Positions 1 to 7,841 of a stretch of 48,049 bases of DNA are shown here, piece after piece. Source of the stretch: an uncultured Oscillospiraceae bacterium (lineage in GTDB: Bacteria; Bacillota; Clostridia; Oscillospirales; Acutalibacteraceae). A program made the position numbers and the translations under genes. The notes beneath the pieces were generated by a model. The model was not told where the DNA came from. It worked only from the letters and a program-made list of their open reading frames with translations, and made no database searches. The first letter of the stretch is position 1; each line of letters begins with the position of its first letter. The stretch lies in assembly GCA_902492895.1 (NCBI GenBank), contig CABUNG010000018.1, positions 1 through 48,049 on the forward strand, given 5' to 3'.

Positions 1-2163
1 CTCATTGAAGGCGATGATCATGTTCTGTCCGCCCAGGACATAGGAGGGCCGCAGCAGCACCGGATACCCGACGCGTTCCGCCACGTCCAGCGCCTCTTCG
101 GCCGTCATGACCGTAAAACCCTGCGGCCGCTTGATGTGCAGCTCCTCGAGCAGTTCGTCGAAGCGCTCCCGGTCTTCGGCCATATCGATGCTGTCCGCGC
201 TGGTGCCGAGGATACGGACGCCGGCCTTGGAAAGTGCCGCGGTCAGTTTGATGGCCGTCTGCCCGCCGAACGCCACCACAACGCCGTAGGGCTGTTCGGT
301 ATGGATGACGCCGAGCGCGTCCTCCGGGGTCAGCGGTTCGAAATAGAGCCGGTCGGCGGTGTCGAAATCCGTGGACACGGTTTCTGGATTGTTGTTGACG
401 ATGACGACTTCATAGCCCGCTTCCTTGAGCGCCCAGACTGAGTGGACCGAAGCGTAGTCGAACTCGATGCCCTGCCCGATCCGGATGGGGCCGGAGCCGA
501 AGACGATCACAGTTTTCTTGCCGGACGGATGGGACCGAATAAATGCCTCCGCTTCGTTTTCCTCGTCGTAGGAGGCGTAGAAATAGGGCGTATTGGCAGC
601 AAATTCCCCCGCGCAGGTATCGACCATCTTGTATCCGGGGAAGCGGTGCTGCGGCAGCGGACGGCCCGACAGGGACGCTATGACGCTGTCCGGATAACCC
701 GTCTGTTTGGCCTCGAGATAGAGCGGATCGGTCAGCGGCTCCTTTTTCAGCCGGCTCTCCAGTTCCACGAGGCGGACGAGCTTATACAGGAACCAGGTGT
801 CGATTTTGGTGACGGCGTGGATCTCCTCCGGTTGTATGCCCCGGGACAAGGCCTCAAATATCACGAACAGCCGCCGGTCGTCGCACACGCCGATCCGGCG
901 GCGCAGCTCTTCGTCCGGCAGGGCTTCCAGCTCGGGGGTATGCAGGCTCATATGGGAGATTTCCGCCCCCCGCACCGCCTTCATCAGCGCCTCTTCGAAC
1001 GTCCGGCCGATGGACATGACCTCCCCCGTCGCCTTCATCTGGGTGCCGAGGGTACGCTTGGCGTATACGAATTTGTCGAACGGCCATTTGGGCAGCTTGA
1101 CCACCACATAATCGAGTGCCGGCTCAAAACAGGCATAGGTGGTACCCGTGACCGCATTGCGGATTTCGTCGAGGGTATACCCGATCGCGATTTTGGTGGC
1201 CACCTTCGCAATGGGGTATCCGGTCGCCTTGGACGCGAGCGCCGACGAGCGGGATACCCGGGGATTGACCTCGATGACCGCGTATTCAAAACTGTTCGGT
1301 TCCAGCGCAAACTGGCAGTTGCAGCCTCCCTCTACCCCCAGGGCAGAAATGATGTTCAGCGCAGCGGTTCGAAGCATCTGGTATTCCTTGTCCGCGAGCG
1401 TAACAGTGGGGGCGATGACGATGGAATCCCCCGTATGAACCCCCACCGGATCGAAGTTTTCCATCGAGCAGACGGTGATGACGTTCCCTTTCCGGTCCCG
1501 CATCACTTCGAATTCGACCTCTTTCCAGCCCGCGATCCCTTTTTCCACCAAAATCTGGTGAATGGGAGACATCCGCAGGCCGTTGCCCGCAATTTCCCGC
1601 AGCTCGTCCTCGTCTGCGGCGATGCCGCCGCCGCTGCCCCCCAGGGTGAAGGCTGGGCGCACAATCACCGGATACCCGATGTCTCCCGCGAAATCCAGGG
1701 CCGCCTCCAAGTCGGTCACGACGAGAGAGGGAATCACCGGCTGGCCGATTTCCTGCATGGTATCCTTGAAAAGCTGACGGTCCTCTGCCTTGTCGATGGT
1801 TGCAGGGTCGGCCCCGAGCAGACGGACGCCGTGCTCTTCCAGAAATCCCTCCTTGGCCAGCTGCATGGAAAGGGTCAGCCCGGTCTGTCCGCCCAGGGTG
1901 GACAGCAGGCTGTCTGGCTTTTCCTTCAAAATGATTCTCTTAACGGTTTCCAGGGTGAGGGGCTCGATGTATATCGCATCCGCCATCGCGCTGTCGGTCA
2001 TGATGGTGGCGGGATTGGAATTGATCAGCACCACCTCAAGGCCCTCTTCCTTTAAGGCCCGGCAGGCCTGGGCCCCGGCGTAATCGAATTCCGCCGCCTG
2101 CCCGATCACGATCGGCCCCGAGCCGATGACCAGTACCTTTTGAAGATCCGGATTCCGCGGCAT
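1..2163 (-). CDS. carB: Carbamoyl phosphate synthase large subunit, N-terminal two thirds (partial)
   Basis: This is the first 721 codons of the ammonia-using synthetase subunit that makes carbamoyl phosphate for pyrimidine and arginine synthesis; the 3' end lies beyond the window. The reading frame begins MPRNPDLQKVLVIGSGP and continues into GQAAEFDYAG, the typical start of the first ATP-grasp half. Further in are CSMENFDPVGVHTGD and EVNPRVSRSSALASKATGYP, both family signatures. The second half opens near residue 545 with FGSGPIRIGQGIEFDY, and the frame is open to base 1. The full-length family is about 1,070 residues, so about 350 are missing. The ATG lies one base after the carA stop codon (TGATATG), so translational coupling with carA is likely. 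Identification is very secure. Confidence 0.97.
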   Translation of the reverse strand, partial: MPRNPDLQKVLVIGSGPIVIGQAAEFDYAGAQACRALKEEGLEVVLINSNPATIMTDSAMADAIYIEPLTLETVKRIILKEKPDSLLSTLGGQTGLTLSMQLAKEGFLEEHGVRLLGADPATIDKAEDRQLFKDTMQEIGQPVIPSLVVTDLEAALDFAGDIGYPVIVRPAFTLGGSGGGIAADEDELREIAGNGLRMSPIHQILVEKGIAGWKEVEFEVMRDRKGNVITVCSMENFDPVGVHTGDSIVIAPTVTLADKEYQMLRTAALNIISALGVEGGCNCQFALEPNSFEYAVIEVNPRVSRSSALASKATGYPIAKVATKIAIGYTLDEIRNAVTGTTYACFEPALDYVVVKLPKWPFDKFVYAKRTLGTQMKATGEVMSIGRTFEEALMKAVRGAEISHMSLHTPELEALPDEELRRRIGVCDDRRLFVIFEALSRGIQPEEIHAVTKIDTWFLYKLVRLVELESRLKKEPLTDPLYLEAKQTGYPDSVIASLSGRPLPQHRFPGYKMVDTCAGEFAANTPYFYASYDEENEAEAFIRSHPSGKKTVIVFGSGPIRIGQGIEFDYASVHSVWALKEAGYEVVIVNNNPETVSTDFDTADRLYFEPLTPEDALGVIHTEQPYGVVVAFGGQTAIKLTAALSKAGVRILGTSADSIDMAEDRERFDELLEELHIKRPQGFTVMTAEEALDVAERVGYPVLLRPSYVLGGQNMIIAFNE

Positions 2164-2164
2164 A

Positions 2165-3247
2165 TCACTTCGCCCCCTTCATCAGATCGATGAACCAATC
2201 GAATAAAAAGCCCGTATCCTGCGGGCCGCCGGCCGCCTCAGGATGGAATTGGACCGAAAACGCGGGATAACGCCGATACCAGATGCCCTCGCAGGTGCCG
2301 TCGTTGCCGTTGACAAAGCGCAGGTCGGCGTCTCCCGGCAGGGAGTCCGGAACCACGGCATACCCATGATTCTGGCTGGTGATGTACACCCGCCCCGTCT
2401 GCCTGTCCAGTGCCGGCTGATTGGCGCCGCGGTGCCCGTATTTGAGCTTTTCGGTTCTGGCGCCCGAAGCCAAGGCGAGAAGCTGATGACCGAGGCAGAT
2501 GCCGAAACACGGTATCCGCTCGCGGAGCAGGAGACGGAGCTGTTCGATCACCCCGCTGTTCTCAGCCGGATCGCCCGGACCGTTCGAAAGCATCACCCCG
2601 TCCGGATGCAGATCCGCTATCTCCCCGGCCGTGGCATTGTACGGTACCCGGATCACCTCACATCCGCGGCGGAGCAGCTCCCGGGTGATGTTGTCTTTCG
2701 CCCCGAAATCCCACAGCACCACCCGATACCGGACCGCCCCCTCCGGAGCAGCGGACGCCACACCCGGCCGACTGACCGAGGCGACGGCGTTTTTGACCCG
2801 GTACCCGTCGAGCAAGGCCCTCTGCTCGTCCGAAAGGTCCGGCGTGTTGCTGATGACGGCGTTCATCACCCCGGATTCCCGGACCAAACGGGTCAAAGCC
2901 CGGGTGTCGATGCCATAGAGCCCCGGTATGCCGTGCGTTTTTAAAAAGGTGTCAAGCTCCCCCGCACAACGAAAGTTCGAGGGTACCTGACACCAGTCCC
3001 GGACAATATAGCCGCGAAGCGCAGGCGCTTCGCTCTCAAAATCCGCGGGAATGACTCCCACGTTGCCGATCAGCGGAAAGGTCTGCAGCACAATCTGACC
3101 ATAATAACTGGGATCGGTGAGCGTCTCGAGATACCCCGTCATAGCGGTGGTAAATACCAGCTCACCTGTGGCACAGGCGGCGGAGCCAAACCGCTTGCCC
3201 TCAAACACCGCCCCGTTCTGCAGCACCAAATAGCCCTTATCTTCCAT
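2165..3247 (-). CDS. carA: Carbamoyl phosphate synthase small (glutaminase) subunit
   Basis: This subunit hydrolyses glutamine and channels ammonia to CarB. The 360-residue product has the CPSase small-chain N-domain (MEDKGYLVLQNGAVFEGKRF, TGELVFTTAMTGYLE) followed by a class I glutamine amidotransferase domain. Visible there are the nucleophile elbow CFGICLGHQLLALA and the catalytic His/Glu context FSVQFHPEA near the C-terminus. The open frame extends 40 codons further upstream, but that extension runs through the promoter and leader hairpin. The ATG at 3247 has an upstream GGGAAAGGGTG and matches the family start, so I chose it. The length is normal for the family. It is co-transcribed with carB. 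Confidence 0.97.
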   Translation of the reverse strand: MEDKGYLVLQNGAVFEGKRFGSAACATGELVFTTAMTGYLETLTDPSYYGQIVLQTFPLIGNVGVIPADFESEAPALRGYIVRDWCQVPSNFRCAGELDTFLKTHGIPGLYGIDTRALTRLVRESGVMNAVISNTPDLSDEQRALLDGYRVKNAVASVSRPGVASAAPEGAVRYRVVLWDFGAKDNITRELLRRGCEVIRVPYNATAGEIADLHPDGVMLSNGPGDPAENSGVIEQLRLLLRERIPCFGICLGHQLLALASGARTEKLKYGHRGANQPALDRQTGRVYITSQNHGYAVVPDSLPGDADLRFVNGNDGTCEGIWYRRYPAFSVQFHPEAAGGPQDTGFLFDWFIDLMKGAK

Positions 3248-3276
3248 ATGCAGCACCCTTTCCCGGATTTGCCTCG

Positions 3277-3319
3277 AAAAAGCGTTCACCGGCGGGTTGA
3301 TCGGCCCGAAGATGAACGC
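3277..3319 (-). promoter_or_regulatory. Attenuator-like hairpin in the carA leader
   Basis: Read on the minus strand, the leader forms GCGTTCA (3319-3313) pairing with TGAACGC (3288-3282). Inside it CGGG (3308-3305) pairs with CCCG (3296-3293). Five T residues follow directly (3281-3277). This is the layout of an intrinsic terminator placed between the carA promoter and its ribosome binding site, as in attenuated pyrimidine operons of Firmicutes. Whether PyrR or another factor controls it cannot be told from this window. A weak resemblance of the upstream segment (GATCAGAGGGGCG) to PyrR binding loops is noted but not relied on. Confidence 0.6.
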
Positions 3320-3338
3320 CCCTCTGATCGCTGGAACC

Positions 3339-3367
3339 AGTATACCTCTATTCCCCGTCTCTGTCAA
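3339..3367 (-). promoter_or_regulatory. Sigma-A type promoter for carAB
   Basis: On the minus strand TTGACA (3367-3362) and TATACT (3344-3339) are separated by exactly 17 bases. This is a perfect -35 box and a near-consensus -10 box. Transcription would begin near 3332, leaving a leader of about 85 nt that contains the attenuator-like hairpin. Confidence 0.85.
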
Positions 3368-3462
3368 GACAAAATGAAAGTTTTATATCCGATTCCTGCA
3401 ATATTTTTAAAATCCTATTCTTTTTTTCGAAAAAACGCGCCATTTATGCATTCATGCTCATT

Positions 3463-4155
3463 TTACTTTTCAGCCCTATCGCTTCCGGGAGGGTCATCCT
3501 GCAGGATCGTCCGGCACCAGGAAAACAGCTGCCGAAAGGCCTTTTCCGCGTCCTGTTCCTGTCCGTTCCTGAGCGCCGCCGCCGTTTTCATAACAGAGGC
3601 GTCGAGTCCTTCGAGATGATCCAGCAGTTCCCGTTTGGTTTTCCAATAGACACCGGTTTGTACGAAGATTCGATTTTGAAGGATATAGAAAACCGGCTTA
3701 TACATGTCCCGCAGCCCGTCGATATCCCAGCCGTCCGGATCATGAACGGCCCGATGACAAAGGGCGTGATACAGATTTCCGACCGACAGTTTCACGTATT
3801 GACGGACATCTGCATCCGAATAGGCCGGCACCAAATCGGCCAAACAGCCGACGATGTCGATCGTCTCGTGCAAAAGCTGGCCGATTTCACAGGTGTTCCA
3901 ACCTGCCAGCTCCCTGCGGCCGCACAGGAACCCGCAGGATTGTTCGACGTTCCCCAGATGCTCCAGCATCCCTCGGTACGCGTGCAGATCCTCTTCCCGC
4001 AGCTCGTCGAGCACCACCATCAGATCGATGTCGCTGTGTTCGTCGGCCTCGCCGCGGCTGTAGCTCCCCTGGAGGCCGAGATACACGAGGCGGTCCCCAA
4101 ACGTCTGCTTCAGCAGGCCGGCCGCACGATGCAGATAGTTATCTATTGGAAGCAT
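3463..4155 (-). CDS. Nucleotidyltransferase domain protein (MNT/ANT-like)
   Basis: This is a 230-residue protein of the DNA polymerase beta-like nucleotidyltransferase superfamily. The signature is plain: GLQGSYSRGE at residues 27-36 (the GS loop), followed by HSDIDLMVVLDE at 40-51 with the metal-binding pair D42 and D44. The rest is helical and could bind substrate; no motif fixes whether it acts on an aminoglycoside, another small molecule, or a protein. The open frame starts three codons earlier at a GTG, but the ATG at 4155 follows GAGGTGA at good spacing, so it is preferred. It lies alone between the carA promoter and a terminator belonging to the upstream gene. Family assignment is secure, substrate unknown. 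Confidence 0.8.
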   Translation of the reverse strand: MLPIDNYLHRAAGLLKQTFGDRLVYLGLQGSYSRGEADEHSDIDLMVVLDELREEDLHAYRGMLEHLGNVEQSCGFLCGRRELAGWNTCEIGQLLHETIDIVGCLADLVPAYSDADVRQYVKLSVGNLYHALCHRAVHDPDGWDIDGLRDMYKPVFYILQNRIFVQTGVYWKTKRELLDHLEGLDASVMKTAAALRNGQEQDAEKAFRQLFSWCRTILQDDPPGSDRAEK

Positions 4156-4271
4156 TCCGGTCACCTCATTCCCTATTTTTTATATGAACATCGACGATAA
4201 GTTGCCTTATCTTATGCGCAATCCCAGTTTATCCACAATTCTCCTGTTCTGGAACCGTCCTCTTCCGAACA

Positions 4272-4305
4272 GAAAAAGTGCCGGTACATGGTCGCACCGG
4301 CACTT
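4272..4305 (-). terminator. Intrinsic terminator after the efp/CD1247-like genes
   Basis: A perfect 10-bp stem, AAGTGCCGGT with ACCGGCACTT, and a 10-base loop are followed on the minus strand by TTTCT. It lies 18 bases past the stop codon of the preceding gene. Confidence 0.85.
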
Positions 4306-4322
4306 TATATCCTGCTGCAGTC

Positions 4323-4760
4323 TTATTTATCGTCTTCGTCGTGGCAGCAATCGCAGCCGCACTCCTCGTCGTCACAATCGCACTCGATATCGAATTCGAG
4401 GTGCTCGCCGCAGTTCGGGCATTCGATGCCGCCCTCCATCAAGGTCTCCTCGTCGACGCAGAATTCCTCGTCGCAGTTGGGGCAGCAGATATCGTAGAAC
4501 TCGTCTTCGCAGTCCTCACAGCAGCAATCGTCGTCCTCGTCTCCGTAGACCTCGTCCTCCAGGGTATCGAGATCCTCGTCGATCGCGTCGACCTGCTCAG
4601 TCAGTTCAGCGGTGTAATCCTCCAGATCTTCGACGCTCACGGCCAGATCGGACAAAACGTCCATAACAGCCTTGAGCAGCTTGCCTTCCTTGGAATTCTC
4701 TTCAATCGAGAAGCCTTCGATCAGGCCTTTGAGATATGCGACTTTTTCCGTGACAGTCAT
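4323..4760 (-). CDS. CD1247-like protein with Cys/Asp-rich zinc-ribbon-like tail
   Basis: This is a small acidic protein of about 145 residues. The first 75 residues (MTVTEKVAYLKGLIEGF..., then ...LTEQVDAIDEDLDTLEDE) match my recollection of the CD1247 N-terminal domain of Clostridia and look like a helical, coiled-coil-prone segment. The tail holds paired cysteines: CCCEDC, CCPNCDEEFC and ECPNCGEHLEF, then a run ending CDCDDEECGCDCCHDEDDK. CPNC-type pairs suggest one or two zinc ribbons. The longer open frame begins 16 codons upstream, but AAGGAGGG lies just before the ATG at 4760, which fixes the start. It follows efp, probably on the same transcript. No biochemical function is known to me. 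Confidence 0.75.
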   Translation of the reverse strand: MTVTEKVAYLKGLIEGFSIEENSKEGKLLKAVMDVLSDLAVSVEDLEDYTAELTEQVDAIDEDLDTLEDEVYGDEDDDCCCEDCEDEFYDICCPNCDEEFCVDEETLMEGGIECPNCGEHLEFDIECDCDDEECGCDCCHDEDDK

Positions 4761-4867
4761 GTGCTGTCCCTCCTTACATTGTCCGGCCCGCACAAGCGAA
4801 ACCGGCATTGAAAATCCGGAGACGGCCTCCGCCGCGCCCCGGATAGGTTGCGTTAAAACAGTCGGAA

Positions 4868-5425
4868 TTATGCGCGCTCCATATAATCGCCGGTGCGGGT
4901 ATCGACCCGGATCATCTCGCCTTCGTCGATAAAGAGGGGCACGCGGACCTCCGCGCCGGTTTCCAGAGTGGCCGGCTTGGTCGCGTTGGTGGCGGTATCG
5001 CCCTTGAATCCGGGATCGGTCTTGGTGACCTGGAGCTCGACAAAGTTCGGAGGCTCGACGCCGAACACCTTGCCTTTATACGAAATCACCTTACAGATCA
5101 TATTCTCCTTGACGAACTTGAAGTTGTCGCCGAGAACATCCTTGTTGATGGGCATGAGCTCATAGGATTCCTGATCCATGAAATAATAGAGATCGCCGTC
5201 GGAGTAGGAATACTCCATATCCTTGCGCTCGACAAAAGCGGTGGGGTATTTTTCATTGGGGTTGAAGGTACGCTCCACCACTGTCCCCGCAATCACGTTG
5301 CGGATTTTCGCCCGCACGAAGGCCGCGCCCTTGCCCGGCTTCACGTGCTGGAATTCGATGATCTGATAGACGTTGTTGTCCATTTCAAAGGTTACGCCGT
5401 TGCGGAAATCACCTGCTGAAACCAT
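4868..5425 (-). CDS. efp: Elongation factor P
   Basis: EF-P binds the ribosome between the P and E sites and relieves stalling at polyproline stretches. The 185-residue product has the normal length and three-domain order. The domain I loop reads HVKPGKGAAFVRAKIRN, with K32 at the tip of the PGKG loop, the residue modified in some bacteria. The C-terminal signature is also intact (FIDEGEMIRVDTRTGDYMERA). The ATG is preceded by GGAGGAATATTACA. It has its own promoter upstream and is followed about 100 bases later by the CD1247-like gene. Confidence 0.97.
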   Translation of the reverse strand: MVSAGDFRNGVTFEMDNNVYQIIEFQHVKPGKGAAFVRAKIRNVIAGTVVERTFNPNEKYPTAFVERKDMEYSYSDGDLYYFMDQESYELMPINKDVLGDNFKFVKENMICKVISYKGKVFGVEPPNFVELQVTKTDPGFKGDTATNATKPATLETGAEVRVPLFIDEGEMIRVDTRTGDYMERA

Positions 5426-5458
5426 TGTAATATTCCTCCATTATCCTAACTGTTCCTT

Positions 5459-5487
5459 ATTCTACCCTAGATTTCTCCAGAATTCAA
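5459..5487 (-). promoter_or_regulatory. Promoter for efp
   Basis: On the minus strand TTGAAT (5487-5482) and TAGAAT (5464-5459) are 17 bases apart, in an AT-rich gap just after the terminator of the EF-G-like gene. It probably drives efp and the downstream CD1247-like gene. Confidence 0.7.
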
Positions 5488-5508
5488 GTATAAATTATGA
5501 ATTCGCAG

Positions 5509-5542
5509 AAAAATGCCCCCCGGCAGCCGGCCAGGGGGCCAT
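5509..5542 (-). terminator. Intrinsic terminator of the EF-G-like gene
   Basis: Directly after the stop codon the minus strand reads GGCCCCC, a GC-rich loop and GGGGGGC, followed by a short AT step and TTTTT. Confidence 0.85.
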
Positions 5543-5544
5543 TC

Positions 5545-7614
5545 TCACTCGTCTTCCGCCACCTTGTACTGCTCAATGACCTTCTGGGCCACGGAAGCGG
5601 GGGCTTCCTCATACCGTTCGAACCGGAACTTGAAGGAACCGCGGCCCTGTGTCTGGGCGCGGAGCATGGTGGAATAATCCCCCATCTCGGCCATGGGCAC
5701 CTCCGCTTCGATGCAGGTCAGGCCGTCTTCGGCCGGATTCATGCCGAGCACACGGCCCCGGCGCTTGTTGATATCCCCCATGATATCGCCCGTATTGTCA
5801 CCGGGGACATAGACGCCCAGCGTCCCGATCGGTTCGAGCAGAACCGGAGAGGCCTGGGGAATGCCCGCCTTGTAGGCGAGGTTGGCCGCGGTTTTAAACG
5901 CCATTTCGGACGAATCGACCGGATGGTAGGATCCGTCGACGAGGGTCGCCTTCACCCCGACCATCGGGAATCCGGCCAGCACGCCTCTCTTGGCGCTTTC
6001 TTTGAGTCCCTTTTCCACAGCCGGGAAATAGTTGCGCGGTACGGCACCGCCGAAGACGGATTCGGCAAAGACCAATTCGTCCCCTTCGCACGGCTCAAAC
6101 TCAATCCAGACGTCCCCGAACTGTCCATGCCCGCCCGACTGCTTTTTATGCCGTCCCTGTACCTTGACCTTTTTGCGGATGGTTTCACGGTAGGGCACCT
6201 TCGGCACGGCCAGGGTGACGTCCACGCCGAATTTGTTCTTGAGCTTAGAGACAACCACGTCCAAATGCTGCTCGCCCAGTCCGGACAGAATCTGCTCCTT
6301 GGTTTCGGTATTGGCCGCATACGCAATGGTGGGATCCTCTTCCATCAGGCGGTTTAAGCCGAATGTGATTTTTTCCTCATCGCCCTTGTTCTTGGCAAAC
6401 ACGGCCATGGAGAGGCAGGGTTCCTCAAAGGAGACGCCCGGCAGCGTAACCGGATGGGCGGGATCGCACAGGGTATCGCCGGTATTGGTCGCGTTGAGCT
6501 TGGCCACCGCGCCGATATCCCCCGCCGTGACGAACGGGACTTCCTCCTGTTTTTTACCCCGGACAGCGAACACCTTGCCGATTTTTTCCATAGCACCCGT
6601 GCGGGAATTCAGCAGCGACATATCCGGCGACACCTTGCCGCTGACCACCTTGAAATAGAGCAGTTTACCCACAAAGGGGTCCACCACCGTCTTGAATACG
6701 ACCGCCGCCGTCGGGGCGGTGTCGCTCGGTTCGATGTCGAGTGGATGACCGGCCGCATCGGTCCCGATTTCCCCCGCCACCGTCTCCGCCCAGGGAGCCA
6801 GCCAGATCAGGCCGCTCATCAGCTGATCCACGCCCTCGAGTTCCTGTGCGGAACCGCAGAACACCGGCGCGATCTCGCCGCGGCGGATGCCCGTCGCCAG
6901 GCCCCGGATGCGTTCCTCCGGGGTGAAATCCTCGCCGGAGAAATATTTTTCCATCAATTCCTCGCTGGTCTCCGCAACCGCCTCATTGATGGCGGTGCGC
7001 AGGCCGTCCAGCCGATGCCCCATATCGGGCAGAGGCCGTTCCACGGCCTTGCCGTTTTCATACGCATAGGCCTTGTATTCGAGCAGGTTGACATAACACT
7101 GCACTTTGCGGTCTTCCACATAGGGCACCACGATGGGACAAATCATGGGGCCGAATTTGGTCTTCAGCTCCTCGAAAACTTTATAGAAATCGGCGTTCTC
7201 ATTGTCGAGCTTATTGACGAAGAAAAGCTTGGCAATGCCCTTTTTCGAGGCGGCGTCAAACGCCTTTTCCGCGCCGACCGTCACGCCGCTTTTGCCCGAG
7301 AGGACGATAACGACGCTGCCGGCTGCCCGCAGGCCCTCGCTCTTGCCGCCGGAAAAATCGAACAAACCCGGGGTGTCCAACAGGTTCATCTTGGTGTCTT
7401 TCCATTCCACAGGCAGCATCGCCAGGGATACCGACGCTTTCCGCTTGATCTCTTCGGGATCGAAATCACACACGGTATTGCCGTCGGCCACGCGGCCCAG
7501 CCGGTCGGAGGCTCCCGACAGGTAGTAGGCAGCCTCGGCCAGAGAGGTCTTACCGGAACCGGCATGCCCGGCGAGCGCTACGTTGCGGATGTTCTTCGCG
7601 GTATACTGTTTCAA
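5545..7614 (-). CDS. Elongation factor G-like translational GTPase
   Basis: This is a 689-residue translation-factor GTPase. The G1 P-loop GHAGSGKTSL lies at residues 16-25, DTPG (G3) near 80, and VNKLD (G4) near 135. EF-G domains follow, including the domain IV segment GGHGQFGDVWIEFEP and a C-terminal segment with GDYSTMLRAQTQGRGSFKFRF. It belongs to the shorter, divergent EF-G-like branch common in Firmicutes rather than to the canonical factor of the str operon; its role may be translocation or recycling, and the sequence alone does not decide. The start is TTG at 7614, supported by AAAGGGGAG eight bases before it. The gene is monocistronic, with an AT-rich leader and its own terminator. 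Confidence 0.88.
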   Translation of the reverse strand: MKQYTAKNIRNVALAGHAGSGKTSLAEAAYYLSGASDRLGRVADGNTVCDFDPEEIKRKASVSLAMLPVEWKDTKMNLLDTPGLFDFSGGKSEGLRAAGSVVIVLSGKSGVTVGAEKAFDAASKKGIAKLFFVNKLDNENADFYKVFEELKTKFGPMICPIVVPYVEDRKVQCYVNLLEYKAYAYENGKAVERPLPDMGHRLDGLRTAINEAVAETSEELMEKYFSGEDFTPEERIRGLATGIRRGEIAPVFCGSAQELEGVDQLMSGLIWLAPWAETVAGEIGTDAAGHPLDIEPSDTAPTAAVVFKTVVDPFVGKLLYFKVVSGKVSPDMSLLNSRTGAMEKIGKVFAVRGKKQEEVPFVTAGDIGAVAKLNATNTGDTLCDPAHPVTLPGVSFEEPCLSMAVFAKNKGDEEKITFGLNRLMEEDPTIAYAANTETKEQILSGLGEQHLDVVVSKLKNKFGVDVTLAVPKVPYRETIRKKVKVQGRHKKQSGGHGQFGDVWIEFEPCEGDELVFAESVFGGAVPRNYFPAVEKGLKESAKRGVLAGFPMVGVKATLVDGSYHPVDSSEMAFKTAANLAYKAGIPQASPVLLEPIGTLGVYVPGDNTGDIMGDINKRRGRVLGMNPAEDGLTCIEAEVPMAEMGDYSTMLRAQTQGRGSFKFRFERYEEAPASVAQKVIEQYKVAEDE

Positions 7615-7770
7615 TGTTTGGACTCCCCTTTCCTATAAATTGCGTCCCTCTTCAACAGAAAGCGACGCAATATGAGCTATATTATACAAAATACAAACCA
7701 GACAGCTTGTATGCTTTGATAATTATATCCTATTACCAACGGGATTTCAATAAAGAAAATATGAACGAAT
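7615..7770 (-). promoter_or_regulatory. AT-rich leader/promoter region of the EF-G-like gene
   Basis: This non-coding gap is much richer in A and T than its surroundings. On the minus strand it holds two TATAAT hexamers, near 7725 and 7682, but no convincing -35 box at standard spacing. A near repeat (TTGCGTC and GACGCAA, about 7640-7670) could form a stem in the 5' UTR. The exact promoter is undecided. Confidence 0.35.
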
Positions 7771-7810
7771 AAAAAAATCCTCCTCTGCACCAACTGCAGA
7801 GGAGGATTTT
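7771..7810 (-). terminator. Intrinsic terminator of the P-type ATPase-like gene
   Basis: On the minus strand AAAATCCTCCTCTGCA pairs with TGCAGAGGAGGATTTT across a five-base loop, and the T run continues. The 16-bp stem is among the strongest in the window. Confidence 0.9.
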
Positions 7811-7841
7811 GTAAGTTATATACAAAGCGTCGGACGGGCCG

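Noticed and set aside
442..2055. 537-codon open frame on the plus strand
   Set aside because: It is antisense to carB, whose protein sequence is strongly conserved; the long opposite frame results from GC-rich codons.
3248..3367. 40-residue N-terminal extension of CarA
   Set aside because: The DNA holds the promoter and leader hairpin, and family members start at the internal methionine.
3418..3436. TTTTTTCGAAAAAA palindrome near the 3' end of the nucleotidyltransferase gene
   Set aside because: The stem is only A-T pairs with no loop and no GC core, so it does not support a terminator call.
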